Shown one piece after another: positions 35,763 to 43,848 of a stretch of 64,000 nucleotides of DNA. Below the pieces are notes generated by a model, which saw only the letters and a program-made list of their open reading frames with translations, was not told where the DNA came from and searched no databases. Numbering within the stretch: the stretch's first letter is position 1; each line of letters begins with the position of its first letter. The stretch spans positions 744,001 to 808,000 of the forward strand of contig CAJNDT010005913.1 in NCBI GenBank assembly GCA_905221615.1. The letters are read 5' to 3'. The position numbers and the translations under genes are program-made. This DNA is from Symbiodinium sp. CCMP2592 (lineage: Eukaryota > Sar > Dinophyceae > Suessiales > Symbiodiniaceae).

Positions 35763-35963
35763 ATGATGACTGGTGCAGAAGTAAAAGCATTGAAAGACGA
35801 AGAGATCGTGGTCGAGCTTGGCCGTCTCCGCAGTTCGCTGATGGCGATGCGGAACAAGAGCGTGACCGAGAAGATCGAAGACACCTCGCAGTTTGGCAAA
35901 ATCCGTAAGGACATCGCCAGGCTCCTGACCGAGCAGACCGCGCGGAACAACAAAGACTCCTGA
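35763..35963 (+). CDS. rpmC: 50S ribosomal protein L29
   Basis: 66 residues: two helices with VKALKDEEIVVELGRLRSSL and IRKDIARLLTEQTAR. L29 sits beside L23 at the tunnel exit. ATG codons at 35763 and 35766 are both possible. rpsQ starts 2 bases after the stop. Confidence 0.94.
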   Translation: MMTGAEVKALKDEEIVVELGRLRSSLMAMRNKSVTEKIEDTSQFGKIRKDIARLLTEQTARNNKDS

Positions 35964-35965
35964 GG

Positions 35966-36232
35966 ATGACCATGAGCGATACCGAAATCAAAGGTGCAAA
36001 GATTGGCGTGGTGGAGACCGACACTCGGGACAAGTCCCGCAAAGTGGTGATCCATTACAAAGCCCCGCACCCAAAGTATGGCAAGTTCGTGAGCAAACGC
36101 ACTGTGATGCATGTTCATGATGAAAACAATGAGTCGCATACAGGCGACGTGGTCGAGATCGTGCAGTGTCGCCCGGTCTCGAAAACCAAGAGCTGGAAAA
36201 TCTCGAAAATTATCGAGAAGCGCAGCATGTGA
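35966..36232 (+). CDS. rpsQ: 30S ribosomal protein S17
   Basis: 88 residues, an OB-fold primary binder of 16S rRNA. IGVVETDTRDKSRKVVIHY, then HPKYGKFVSKRTVMHVHDE and GDVVEIVQCRPVSKTKSW follow the family order. ATG codons lie at 35966 and 35972. It is close-packed with rpmC. Confidence 0.95.
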   Translation: MTMSDTEIKGAKIGVVETDTRDKSRKVVIHYKAPHPKYGKFVSKRTVMHVHDENNESHTGDVVEIVQCRPVSKTKSWKISKIIEKRSM

Positions 36233-36280
36233 TCAGACCCCTCGGCATGAGGTCGAGGTTTAGGAAGAAGGCAGGGCAAA

Positions 36281-36667
36281 ATGCTCCAGCAAGAATCCAG
36301 ATGTGAAGTCGCGGACAACTCAGGCGCCAAAGTCGCTTATGTTATCCGTGTGTACGGCGGATCCACGCGTCGCGACGGTCAGACCCGTCGTCAAGCGTTC
36401 ATCGGCGACAAGGTCCTCGTGAGTGTCAAGAAAGCACTCCCAGGGTCAGAGGTGAAGACTGGTGAAAAGTACAAGGCAGTCCTTGTCCGCACCGCGAAGC
36501 CAACCCGCCGTAAGGATGGTTCGTATGTGAAGTTCGATTCGACCGCGGTCGTCCTCATCAATGATGACGGCAACCCGAAGGGCACCCGCATCTTCGGCCC
36601 GGTCGCTCGTGAACTCCGCGAACGCAACTACATGAAGATTGTGTCCCTCGCACCGGAGGTTGTGTGA
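36281..36667 (+). CDS. rplN: 50S ribosomal protein L14
   Basis: 128 residues. [20 protein letters not shown] at the start matches L14, as do the central [16 protein letters not shown] and the end [21 protein letters not shown]14 contributes to an intersubunit bridge. It is slightly longer than the usual 122 residues because of a short insert in the loop after KVLVSVKKA. The stop overlaps the rplX start. Confidence 0.97.
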   Translation: MLQQESRCEVADNSGAKVAYVIRVYGGSTRRDGQTRRQAFIGDKVLVSVKKALPGSEVKTGEKYKAVLVRTAKPTRRKDGSYVKFDSTAVVLINDDGNPKGTRIFGPVARELRERNYMKIVSLAPEVV

Positions 36668-36999
36668 TGCCAAAGCATATTCGAACAGGCGATCAAGTCA
36701 TGGTGACTTCCGGCGACCACAAGGGTCAGACCGGAGAGGTCATCAAGATCCTCAACAAGACGGACAAGGTCATCGTCAAAGGTGTCAATGTCAAGACCCG
36801 GCATGTGCGTCCGACCCAGATCAACCCAAAGGGTGGAGTGGTCAATAAGGAAATGCCTCTGCACATCTCTAATGTGAGTCCTGTGGTTGATGGCAAACCA
36901 ACACGCGTGCGTTTCGAGACTCAGAAGGACGGCTCAAAGAATCGCGTAGCGGTCCGTAACGGCAAGTCACTCGGTCAGGTCAGCGGTCCTAACTCGTAA
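36667..36999 (+). CDS. rplX: 50S ribosomal protein L24
   Basis: About 110 residues with the KOW motif GDQVMVTSGDHKGQTGEVIK and GVNVKTRHVRPTQ, then GGVVNKEMPLHISNVSPV. L24 nucleates 50S assembly. The ATG at 36667 overlaps the rplN stop (TGATG), which favours it over the GTG at 36664. Confidence 0.96.
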   Translation: MPKHIRTGDQVMVTSGDHKGQTGEVIKILNKTDKVIVKGVNVKTRHVRPTQINPKGGVVNKEMPLHISNVSPVVDGKPTRVRFETQKDGSKNRVAVRNGKSLGQVSGPNS

Positions 37000-37051
37000 T
37001 ACAGAATCACAGTTCTCTGAAGTGTTCAGAGAACCAAACGGCGGATAAGTC

Positions 37052-37675
37052 ATGGCGAAGAAAGACAAGTTCGATCAAGAAACACTCGACGCAGCAATGC
37101 AGGCCAACAAGCCTCGCATGCAGTCGATGTTCATGGACACTGTGCGTCCCAAGATTGCACAGGAGTTCGGGATCAAGAACACAATGGCGATGCCAAAGCT
37201 CGAGAAGATCACCCTCAATGTCAATGTGGGTCGTCACCTCGACGGTACCAAGATCCCAAACAATGTTCGCGAATCCGTGCTTCACACACTGACTACCATC
37301 ACAGGTCAGAAGCCTGTGAAGATCGCGGCGAAGAAGTCGGTGTCGAACTTTAAGGTTCGTGAAGGCTACGAGACCGCATTCAAGGTCACGCTCCGTCGTG
37401 ATCACATGTGGCACTTCCTCGATCGTCTGATCAATCTCGCGACCCCTCGTATCAAGGACTTCCGTGGTCTGAACGACAAGGCGTTTGACCGTCAAGGGAG
37501 CTATTCGATGGGTCTGACCGAGCAGGGCGTGTTCCCTGAGATCAACATGGCCGAGCAAGGGTTCACCCACGGCATGAACATCAACTTCTCATTCAGCAAC
37601 TCCGATCCAAAGATGAGCCGATTCGTGCTCGCTGAGCTCGGGATGCCTTTCAAGAAGCCCGAAGCGAAGAAGTGA
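37052..37675 (+). CDS. rplE: 50S ribosomal protein L5
   Basis: 207 residues, with about 25 extra N-terminal residues relative to the usual 180. MAMPKLEKITLNVNVGRHLD, TGQKPVKIAAKKSVSNFKVR and the GLNDKAFDRQGSYSMGLTEQ segment identify L5, which binds 5S rRNA. The preceding TAACTCGTAA and hairpin near 37014-37034 (TTCTCTGAA and TTCAGAGAA) form a small inverted repeat between rplX and rplE. Confidence 0.97.
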   Translation: MAKKDKFDQETLDAAMQANKPRMQSMFMDTVRPKIAQEFGIKNTMAMPKLEKITLNVNVGRHLDGTKIPNNVRESVLHTLTTITGQKPVKIAAKKSVSNFKVREGYETAFKVTLRRDHMWHFLDRLINLATPRIKDFRGLNDKAFDRQGSYSMGLTEQGVFPEINMAEQGFTHGMNINFSFSNSDPKMSRFVLAELGMPFKKPEAKK

Positions 37676-37694
37676 GATTAGGAAGGACTGAGTA

Positions 37695-37880
37695 ATGGCT
37701 AGAAAGTGTCAAATCGTTAAGAGCAACAAGACACCGAAGTACAAGACCCGTCATGTTCGTCGTTGCGAACTGACTGGACGAGCACGCGGCGTCTACCGCA
37801 AGTTCCGTATCTCACGCATCATGCTCCGCAAGCTTGCTCTGGAAGGCAAGATCCCGGGCATGCGGAAGGCAAGCTGGTAA
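37695..37880 (+). CDS. rpsN: 30S ribosomal protein S14, short zinc-free form
   Basis: 61 residues, the length of the zinc-binding short S14 (type Z). The end [11 protein letters not shown] and the [16 protein letters not shown] helix match it. In type Z proteins two CxxC pairs bind zinc; here the first reads CELT and the second SRIM, so three of four ligands are gone. It lies in the normal rpsN position between rplE and rpsH and has no competing copy here. It is therefore a functional zinc-independent form, not a pseudogene. Confidence 0.93.
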   Translation: MARKCQIVKSNKTPKYKTRHVRRCELTGRARGVYRKFRISRIMLRKLALEGKIPGMRKASW

Positions 37881-37970
37881 TACAACGCTCCAACACGCCC
37901 TCGTGGCGCAGGAATGATCAAAGTGCGGGCTCGCTCAGGCGAGTCAGAACGCAAGAAAAGGTAGAACACG

Positions 37971-38369
37971 ATGACGATCAGTGATCCAGTCGCAGACATG
38001 TTGACCCGAATCCGCAACGCGACGCGTAACCGCGCCAAGAGCGTTGTGTGCCTCAACAACAAGGTGTGCCGCGGTGTTGCCGAGGTCCTCAAGACCGAAG
38101 GTTACATCAATGGCTACGAAGTCGTTGAAGACAAGAAGCAGGGCACCATCCACATCGACCTGAAGTACGGCCCACGCGGTGAAGTACTCATCCATGAACT
38201 CAAGCGGATGAGCAAGCCTGGTTGCCGAGTCTACAAGCCGATGGACAAGATCCCTGCTCCGATGCAAGGTCTCGGAATCTCGATCGTATCGACCAGTCAC
38301 GGCGTGCTCTCGGATCGGGCATGCCGGAAGGAAGGCGTGGGCGGAGAACTCCTCTGCGTCGTGAGCTAA
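37971..38369 (+). CDS. rpsH: 30S ribosomal protein S8
   Basis: 132 residues. DPVADMLTRIRNATRNRAKS at the start, with the end GISIVSTSHGVLSDRACRKE and GGELLCVVS, are the S8 signature. S8 binds 16S helix 21 and represses the spc operon in E. coli. A 90-base gap precedes it. Confidence 0.97.
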   Translation: MTISDPVADMLTRIRNATRNRAKSVVCLNNKVCRGVAEVLKTEGYINGYEVVEDKKQGTIHIDLKYGPRGEVLIHELKRMSKPGCRVYKPMDKIPAPMQGLGISIVSTSHGVLSDRACRKEGVGGELLCVVS

Positions 38370-38450
38370 GCGAACAGGAATGAACAAGTCGGCTGGAATC
38401 CCCGGTCAGTAACCACCGGATGACGACGACAGCACGAAAGGAAACGAACA

Positions 38451-39005
38451 ATGTCCCGACTCGGTAAAAAACCAATCCAGGTCCCATCAGGCGTCAAGGT
38501 GAACATCGCTGGACGCACGATCTCGGTCGAAGGCCCAAAAGGCTCATTGAGCTTTGAGCATCGTCCAGAGGTCCAGGTTGCTTTCGATGAAGACAGCAAG
38601 ATGGTCACTGTGAATGTTGACGAGAAGCTGCTCGCTGCAGATCGTGCGAACCGCGCTTACTGGGGCACTACTCGTTCGATCATCGATAACATGATGGTTG
38701 GAGTGACCCAAGGGTACGAGAAGAAGCTCCAGATCGTTGGTGTCGGTTGGACCGGTACTGTCAACGGCAACAAGCTTGCTCTTAAAGTCGGGTACGCAAA
38801 CACCATCGAGATGCCAATCCCTGAGGGTGTGACAGTTGTTGCTGAGAAGCAACTCGTCACAGTCACCGGTGCAGACAAGCAAGCGGTGGGGCACTTTGCT
38901 GCTTCCGTGCGTGCAAAGAAGAAGCCTGAGCCTTACAACGGCAAGGGTATCAAGTACCTCGACGAGGTCATCACACGCAAGCAGGGCAAGGCATTCGGTA
39001 ACTAA
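38451..39005 (+). CDS. rplF: 50S ribosomal protein L6
   Basis: 184 residues. MSRLGKKPIQVPSGVKVNIA at the start, GVTQGYEKKLQIVGVGW in the middle and the end PEPYNGKGIKYLDEVITRKQ are diagnostic. L6 sits near the GTPase centre. AAAGGAAAC precedes the ATG. Confidence 0.97.
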   Translation: MSRLGKKPIQVPSGVKVNIAGRTISVEGPKGSLSFEHRPEVQVAFDEDSKMVTVNVDEKLLAADRANRAYWGTTRSIIDNMMVGVTQGYEKKLQIVGVGWTGTVNGNKLALKVGYANTIEMPIPEGVTVVAEKQLVTVTGADKQAVGHFAASVRAKKKPEPYNGKGIKYLDEVITRKQGKAFGN

Positions 39006-39052
39006 TCTGAACGGTCGCAAAGATCGCTCCAAGCGATCGTGAGGTTGAAGCA

Positions 39053-39418
39053 ATGAACAAGAATAAAGCTAAACAAGTTCGCCGATTGAAGCGAAAGATC
39101 GGAATCCGCAAGCGCGTGGTCGGGACCCCCGAGCGTCCGCGTCTGGCAATCTACCGTTCGCTCAATCACATGTACGCACAGGTCATCGATGACATGGCTG
39201 GGAAGACCATTGTCAGCGCCTCCACTCGTGATAAGGGTGTGAAGGTCGACAAGTCAACCGGCAATGCCGATGCTGCGAAAGCGGTGGGTTCCGTCCTCGC
39301 TGAGCGTGCAAAAGAAGCAGGCATCGAGGCCGTGGTCTTTGATCGCGGCGGATTCAAGTACCATGGTCGAGTCAAGGCCTTTGCAGATGCTGCTCGCGAG
39401 AGTGGCCTGAAGTTCTAA
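39053..39418 (+). CDS. rplR: 50S ribosomal protein L18
   Basis: 121 residues. A basic N-terminus, then [20 protein letters not shown] and the end [20 protein letters not shown] match L18, which binds 5S rRNA together with L5. rpsE follows 17 bases later. Confidence 0.97.
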   Translation: MNKNKAKQVRRLKRKIGIRKRVVGTPERPRLAIYRSLNHMYAQVIDDMAGKTIVSASTRDKGVKVDKSTGNADAAKAVGSVLAERAKEAGIEAVVFDRGGFKYHGRVKAFADAARESGLKF

Positions 39419-39435
39419 TCGAAAGAGACACCACA

Positions 39436-40179
39436 ATGGCAGAAATGCTCGAAGAATCAAAGTCAATCGAATCGCATACCGTCGGGATCTTCCGTACGGC
39501 TGCGACCGTCAAGGGTGGTCGTCGCTTTAGCTTCGGCGCCTTGGTCGTCTGCGGTGATCGCAACGGGAAGATTGGTTACGGCTACGCAAAGAGCCCCGAA
39601 GTTCCGACAGCGATCGAGAAGGCTGAGAAGCACGCTCGTCTAAACATGATCTCGTTCCCGATGACCGGGTCCACACTCCCACACGAGACCGTAGGTCGTG
39701 CGTGTGCGAGCCGAGTGATCTTGGTCCCGGCTTCACCTGGTACAGGTGTGGTTGCAGGCGGAACAGTTCGCGCGGTACTCGAAATGGCGGGTATCACCGA
39801 CTGTCTCACCAAGTCGACCGGATCGAACTCGAAGATCAACACAGTTCGTGCGATCTTTGATGGTCTGAGCCAACTCCGCACTCGCGAACAGATCGCGGAA
39901 CTCCGCGGTGTTGAGATCGAAACATCGGATATTGAAGAACGCGTCAAGCGTGGTGCTCGATTCATGCCTGCACAGTCTGAAGGCGAGAAAATGGCTGCAC
40001 CTGTCAACACCATCGGCCAAGATCGTGGTCGTGGTGGAGGCCGTGGCGGTCGTGGCGGCGGTCGAGGAGGCCGCGGAGGTCGTGATGGCGGCGGACGCGG
40101 CGAAGCAGCGGAAGCACCAAAGACTGATGCTCCTGCCACAGACGCACCGGCTGAGTCGAGCTCAGAAAACGCAAGCTAA
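39436..40179 (+). CDS. rpsE: 30S ribosomal protein S5 with Arg/Gly-rich C-terminal tail
   Basis: 247 residues against a usual 165. The S5 double-stranded RNA-binding domain (RTAATVKGGRRFSFGALVVC, GYGYAKSPEVPTAIEKAE) and the C-terminal domain (PASPGTGVVAGGTVRAVLEM) are intact. The tail from about residue 195 is unusual: about ten Arg/Gly repeats (GRGGGRGGRGGGRGG and similar), then an Ala/Pro/Glu/Ser stretch (EAPKTDAPATDAPAES). The reading frame and codon use continue without a break. rplO follows directly; rpmD is missing. Confidence 0.95.
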   Translation: MAEMLEESKSIESHTVGIFRTAATVKGGRRFSFGALVVCGDRNGKIGYGYAKSPEVPTAIEKAEKHARLNMISFPMTGSTLPHETVGRACASRVILVPASPGTGVVAGGTVRAVLEMAGITDCLTKSTGSNSKINTVRAIFDGLSQLRTREQIAELRGVEIETSDIEERVKRGARFMPAQSEGEKMAAPVNTIGQDRGRGGGRGGRGGGRGGRGGRDGGGRGEAAEAPKTDAPATDAPAESSSENAS

Positions 40180-40233
40180 CCAAACGAAAGACAACAGCAT
40201 GTGCAGGGGCACATGCTCCGGGAGTAACCGGTC

Positions 40234-40845
40234 ATGATGATTCACGAAGTCACCGCGATGGCGGGTAAGTACAAGCAACGCAAGCGTATCGGCCGTGGTG
40301 TCGGTTCGGGCAACGGTAAGACCTCTGGCCGTGGTCACAAGGGTGCGGGAGCACGCCGTGGCTATTCCAAGCTGTATCAGTTTGAGGGTGGTCAGATGCC
40401 GTTCTTCCGTCGTATGCCGAAGTTCGGATTTACCAATGCAAACTTCAAGATCAAATTCTGGATTGTCAACCTTTCGGCAATCCTCGAGCATGAGGACTTT
40501 AAGTCCGGAGGAACAGTCGACCAGAAGTCGCTCATCAAAGCAGGGCTGGTCCGTGACGAATCTCGTGACCTGAAGATCCTCGGCAACCTTCCTGATGGGA
40601 TGGATTCTTTGAGTGTGAAGCTCGATGTGAACGCCAACCGCGTCACCGCATCGGCTCGCAAACTTATCGAAGATGCGGGAGGCAAGGTCAACGAACTGGG
40701 CACACGCCGTGACCGCATCCGTGGTATCGACCGAAACTCGGGCGACAACACTCCGAAGAACCTCACGAAGAAGCTCAAGAAGCAAGAGTGGCACCGCAAG
40801 CGCGACGAGGCATTCGCTCGCGGCGAGGTCTTGAAGAAGAAATAA
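40234..40845 (+). CDS. rplO: 50S ribosomal protein L15 with C-terminal extension
   Basis: Up to 203 residues against about 145. KRIGRGVGSGNGKTSGRGHK near the N-terminus and FEGGQMPFFRRMPKFGF are the L15 signature. The last 50 or so residues (RIRGIDRNSGDNTPKNLTKK onward) are a basic extension. ATG codons at 40234, 40237 and 40258 are possible starts; MIHEVTAM at 40237 matches the family. A structured gap precedes secY. Confidence 0.95.
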   Translation: MMIHEVTAMAGKYKQRKRIGRGVGSGNGKTSGRGHKGAGARRGYSKLYQFEGGQMPFFRRMPKFGFTNANFKIKFWIVNLSAILEHEDFKSGGTVDQKSLIKAGLVRDESRDLKILGNLPDGMDSLSVKLDVNANRVTASARKLIEDAGGKVNELGTRRDRIRGIDRNSGDNTPKNLTKKLKKQEWHRKRDEAFARGEVLKKK

Positions 40846-40877
40846 GGCTCATCGATTCGAAGGGCAGAAAACACGCC

Positions 40878-40936
40878 GGGGTCGATCAACCGCTGAACGA
40901 TGGGAATATGATCCCCGATCACGGCTGATCGGCCCC
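40878..40936 (+). promoter_or_regulatory. Long stem-loop ahead of secY
   Basis: An 11-bp outer stem with one wobble (40878-40888 with 40926-40936), then an inner CCG/CGG pair, a GAT/ATC pair and a GGGA/TCCC pair, make a 59-base stem-loop. It is followed by GTCTTTG. It lies between rplO and secY and could be an attenuator, processing site or secY leader. Confidence 0.5.
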
Positions 40937-41000
40937 GTCTTTGATCCTGAATCGTCGGATGTAAGTGGAAACTGATCTGAGCCAACGGAGTTACTAAAGC

Positions 41001-42383
41001 ATGATCATCCAGACCATCATGAATGTCTTCCGGATCCCGGAACTGCGCAACAAAATCCTCTTCACCATTGGGATGCTCGCAGTCTATCGGATCGGTTTCT
41101 GGATCCCAGTTCCAGGTGTTGACCAGGGTGCGTTGACATCATTCTTTGAGCAGCAAGCTGCTTCAGGATCTGCAGCGGGACGACTGTCCCAGTATGTCGC
41201 GATCTTCTCTGGTGGTTCGTTCGGTCAGTCGACCATCTTTGGTCTCGGGATTATGCCGTACATCACGGCGGCGATTATCTTCCAGCTCTTCCAAGGCGTA
41301 TCACCCCAACTCAAGAAGTTGAAAGATGAAGGACCGACAGGGTATGCGAAGATCCAGGAATGGACTCGCTACGCAACAGTGGGGCTCTGTCTCGTCCAAG
41401 CGGTCGGCTGGTTGACCTACATCACTCGTTCAGGGCTCGTTTACGAAGCTTGGGCAAACAATCCGCTCTGGTGGGTGATGGGGATCGCGGCACTCACCGC
41501 AGGGACCATCTTCCTCATGTGGCTCGGCGAGCAGATTGATCGTTTTGGGATCGGTAACGGCGTATCTCTGATCATCATGGCTGGGATTCTTACTGGGATG
41601 CCTGGCGCGGTCATCAGCGTCATCAGTAACTTTGATGCCGCAGATCCGAACAAGATGGGCTGGATGGGTCTGATCCTGTTGCTCTTCGGATTCGTGCTTG
41701 TCGTCGCGGGATCTGTGCTGCTCACAGTTGCTCAGCGGCGCATCCCTGTGCAACAAGCGAAGCACACACGAGGCAAGCGGACTTTCGGTGGTCAAAAGAG
41801 TTACCTCCCGCTGAAGGTGAATCACGGTGGAGTGATGCCGATCATCTTTGCATCATCTCTGATGATCTTCCCCTCTGTCGTATTCAGTGCTTTGATGGAT
41901 CAGGCACAGAACGCTGGTGCGACTGGATGGTGGGTCGGTTTGATCAGCTGGCTCAGTCAGAACTTCCAGATGGGCGCATATCCGTATGTGCTCTTGTACA
42001 TCATCATGGTCTATTTCTTCAGCTATTTCTGGATCACAGTGCAGTTCAATCCTGAAGAGATGTCCAAGCAACTCCGTGACCATGGCTCGTTCATTCCAGG
42101 GTTGCGTCCAGGACCTCGTACTGCGGAGTACCTCGAGGCGGTGATGGAACGCATTACCTATGTTGGCGCGGCATTCCTTGCGGTTATCGCAGTGCTCCCG
42201 ATGGTCGTCAATACAGAACTCAAAGTGGACTTCGTAGTCTCCCAGTTCTTGGGAGGGACGGGTTTGCTGATTGTGGTCTCAGTCGCGTTGGACTTCCTCC
42301 AACGCGTCGAGGCGAACCTCCTCATGCGAAACTATGATGGCTTCCTCGGAGACAGCGATCCGGGAGAAGGCCGAAACCATTGA
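41001..42383 (+). CDS. secY: Protein translocase subunit SecY
   Basis: 460 residues with ten predicted membrane segments. GFWIPVPGVDQGAL after helix 1, the plug region, FGLGIMPYITAAIIFQL, the loop RRIPVQQAKHTRGKRTFGGQ and the end motif EEMSKQLRDHGSFIPGLRPG are all SecY. SecY forms the channel with SecE and SecG. The next 221 bases to rpmJ hold no gene; a small GCCC/GGGC hairpin at 42392-42405 and a run of six T at 42418-42423 could be a weak terminator. adk, map and infA, which often follow, are absent. Confidence 0.97.
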   Translation: MIIQTIMNVFRIPELRNKILFTIGMLAVYRIGFWIPVPGVDQGALTSFFEQQAASGSAAGRLSQYVAIFSGGSFGQSTIFGLGIMPYITAAIIFQLFQGVSPQLKKLKDEGPTGYAKIQEWTRYATVGLCLVQAVGWLTYITRSGLVYEAWANNPLWWVMGIAALTAGTIFLMWLGEQIDRFGIGNGVSLIIMAGILTGMPGAVISVISNFDAADPNKMGWMGLILLLFGFVLVVAGSVLLTVAQRRIPVQQAKHTRGKRTFGGQKSYLPLKVNHGGVMPIIFASSLMIFPSVVFSALMDQAQNAGATGWWVGLISWLSQNFQMGAYPYVLLYIIMVYFFSYFWITVQFNPEEMSKQLRDHGSFIPGLRPGPRTAEYLEAVMERITYVGAAFLAVIAVLPMVVNTELKVDFVVSQFLGGTGLLIVVSVALDFLQRVEANLLMRNYDGFLGDSDPGEGRNH

Positions 42384-42604
42384 GGATTTCGGCCCTTGTA
42401 CGGGCTGCAAGATGCGGTTTTTTGATCCGAATAGGGTTAGATCGCTCTAATTACAGGGTCTTGGAATCTCGGAAGATGACACACCGATTTGACAGGCCTA
42501 ACATCGTGACCCGCGAAATTGCGAGAGCAATGCGCGGATTGAAAGCAGAAACCCACCGGATTTCCGGTATCAGACTTCGCCAATGAGCGGCGAGGGAGGA
42601 CAAG

Positions 42605-42721
42605 ATGAAAGTATCATCCAGCGTCAAGCGTCGCTCCAAGGACTGCCAGATCGTTCGCCGTAAGGGCAAAGTCTTTGTGATCAACAAGAAGAACCCTCGT
42701 TTCAAGCAGCGTCAAGGCTGA
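42605..42721 (+). CDS. rpmJ: 50S ribosomal protein L36, zinc-free form
   Basis: A 38-residue protein, normal for L36, starting [14 protein letters not shown] and ending FKQRQG. AGGAGGACAAG just ahead of the ATG supports the start. In zinc-binding L36 the ligands are three Cys and one His. Here Cys-14 remains but position 11 is Ser, 27 is Asn and 33 is Phe, so no zinc site exists. It lies in its normal place between secY and rpsM. Confidence 0.93.
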   Translation: MKVSSSVKRRSKDCQIVRRKGKVFVINKKNPRFKQRQG

Positions 42722-42805
42722 GAAGCGGATTCATTGAACCATCGGCTGCGTCACAGATGATCGCAGCGTACTGCCCGACTTGAGTCGGGATGACAGGAGA
42801 AGCCC

Positions 42806-43183
42806 GTGCCCCGTATCGCAGGTGTTGACATTCCGGAACGCAAGAAGATCTTCTACTCCTTGCAGTACATCCACGGCATCGGCAACAAGTTTGCTGGTGA
42901 CATCCTTGAAGAAGCCGGTATCAACCCGGAAACCAAGGCTTCCGATCTGTCCGAGACCGAAGTCTCGACTCTGAACTCCATCGTCGATGGTGCATACCTC
43001 GTCGAAGGCGCGTTGCGTCGTCAGGTTCAGCAAAACATCTCGCGTCTGCGTGAGATCCGCTCGTATCGTGGCGATCGCCACCGCGCGGGTCTCCCAACGC
43101 GTGGTCAGCGCACTCGCTGCAATGCTCGTACTCGTAAGGGTAAGAAGCGTACCGTTGCAGGCAAGAAGGGCGTCAAGGGCTAA
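42806..43183 (+). CDS. rpsM: 30S ribosomal protein S13
   Basis: 125 residues. PRIAGVDIPERKKIFYSLQY, IHGIGNKFAGDILEEAGI and the basic end RGQRTRCNARTRKGKKRTVA identify S13, which contacts the P-site tRNA and the 50S. The start is GTG at 42806, with AGGAG at a good distance. A terminator-like hairpin follows the stop. Confidence 0.97.
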   Translation: MPRIAGVDIPERKKIFYSLQYIHGIGNKFAGDILEEAGINPETKASDLSETEVSTLNSIVDGAYLVEGALRRQVQQNISRLREIRSYRGDRHRAGLPTRGQRTRCNARTRKGKKRTVAGKKGVKG

Positions 43184-43200
43184 ACAGCTTTGTATTTCAT

Positions 43201-43231
43201 GGGTTGTCACCAAACAGGTGGCAACCCTTTT
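43201..43231 (+). terminator. Terminator-like hairpin between rpsM and rpsK
   Basis: An 11-bp stem with one mismatch (43201-43211 with 43217-43227) is followed by four T, 18 bases after the rpsM stop. A further 90 bases lead to rpsK, enough room for a new promoter. Confidence 0.7.
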
Positions 43232-43320
43232 CAGTATTTGTATATCAGACAACTTAGTTCGCAAGGTTCCAGCCCAATCATGGGATCCAGTCAAGTGGAA
43301 CCGTCAGGAGCGATTGAAAC

Positions 43321-43698
43321 ATGGCAAAGAAGCAGAAGAAGATCCGCAAGGGCGTCACGCGTGGAATCGCGCACATCAAGGCGACCCACAACAACACCCT
43401 CATCACCGTCACCGACACCAACGGCGAAGCGCTCGCGTGGGACTCCGCTGGAACCATCGGTTTCAAAGGTGCTCGTAAAGCGACCCCATTCGCGGCAACG
43501 CGTGCCGGTGAGCAGGTCGGACAGAAGGTCCGCAAGATGGGTATGAGCGAGATCGAAGTCAAGATTACTGGCGCCGGAGCAGGTCGCGAGAACGCCGTGT
43601 CGGGTCTCGCCTCGACTGGTCTTCGTGTGACCGCGATAGAAGACCACACTCCGGTGCCTCACAACGGCTGCCGTCCAAAGAAGAAGCGCCGCGTCTAA
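43321..43698 (+). CDS. rpsK: 30S ribosomal protein S11
   Basis: 125 residues. GIAHIKATHNNTLITVTDTN at the start, AWDSAGTIGFKGARKATPFA and the end HNGCRPKKKRRV are the S11 signature. S11 forms the platform of the 30S. Usually rpsD follows; here a hairpin and rpoA follow. Confidence 0.97.
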   Translation: MAKKQKKIRKGVTRGIAHIKATHNNTLITVTDTNGEALAWDSAGTIGFKGARKATPFAATRAGEQVGQKVRKMGMSEIEVKITGAGAGRENAVSGLASTGLRVTAIEDHTPVPHNGCRPKKKRRV

Positions 43699-43711
43699 TC
43701 GACCGGCTCAG

Positions 43712-43734
43712 AACCCCGAGTCTGCTCGGGGTTT
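43712..43734 (+). terminator. Terminator-like hairpin between rpsK and rpoA
   Basis: A perfect 9-bp GC-rich stem (43712-43720 with 43725-43733, loop TCTG) is followed by a short T run only. It is perhaps a partial terminator or processing site. Confidence 0.55.
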
Positions 43735-43848
43735 GTCACGAATCGTCTTTCGCGGAAAGAAAGAGCGACGCCGACAGCAGCAGGGCGTCAATCTGTGAAC
43801 CGCGTGAAGAATCAGGACCCTCAAGTCCCTGCTGCGGAGAAAAGAATC

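Noticed and set aside
37695..37880. S14 as a pseudogene because of missing Cys
   Set aside because: Length, frame, position and the rest of the sequence are intact; zinc-free forms are a known functional variant.
43795..43848. GTG at 43795 as the rpoA start
   Set aside because: It adds 18 residues not seen in RpoA; the ATG at 43849 fits the family start and has a GGAGA box.
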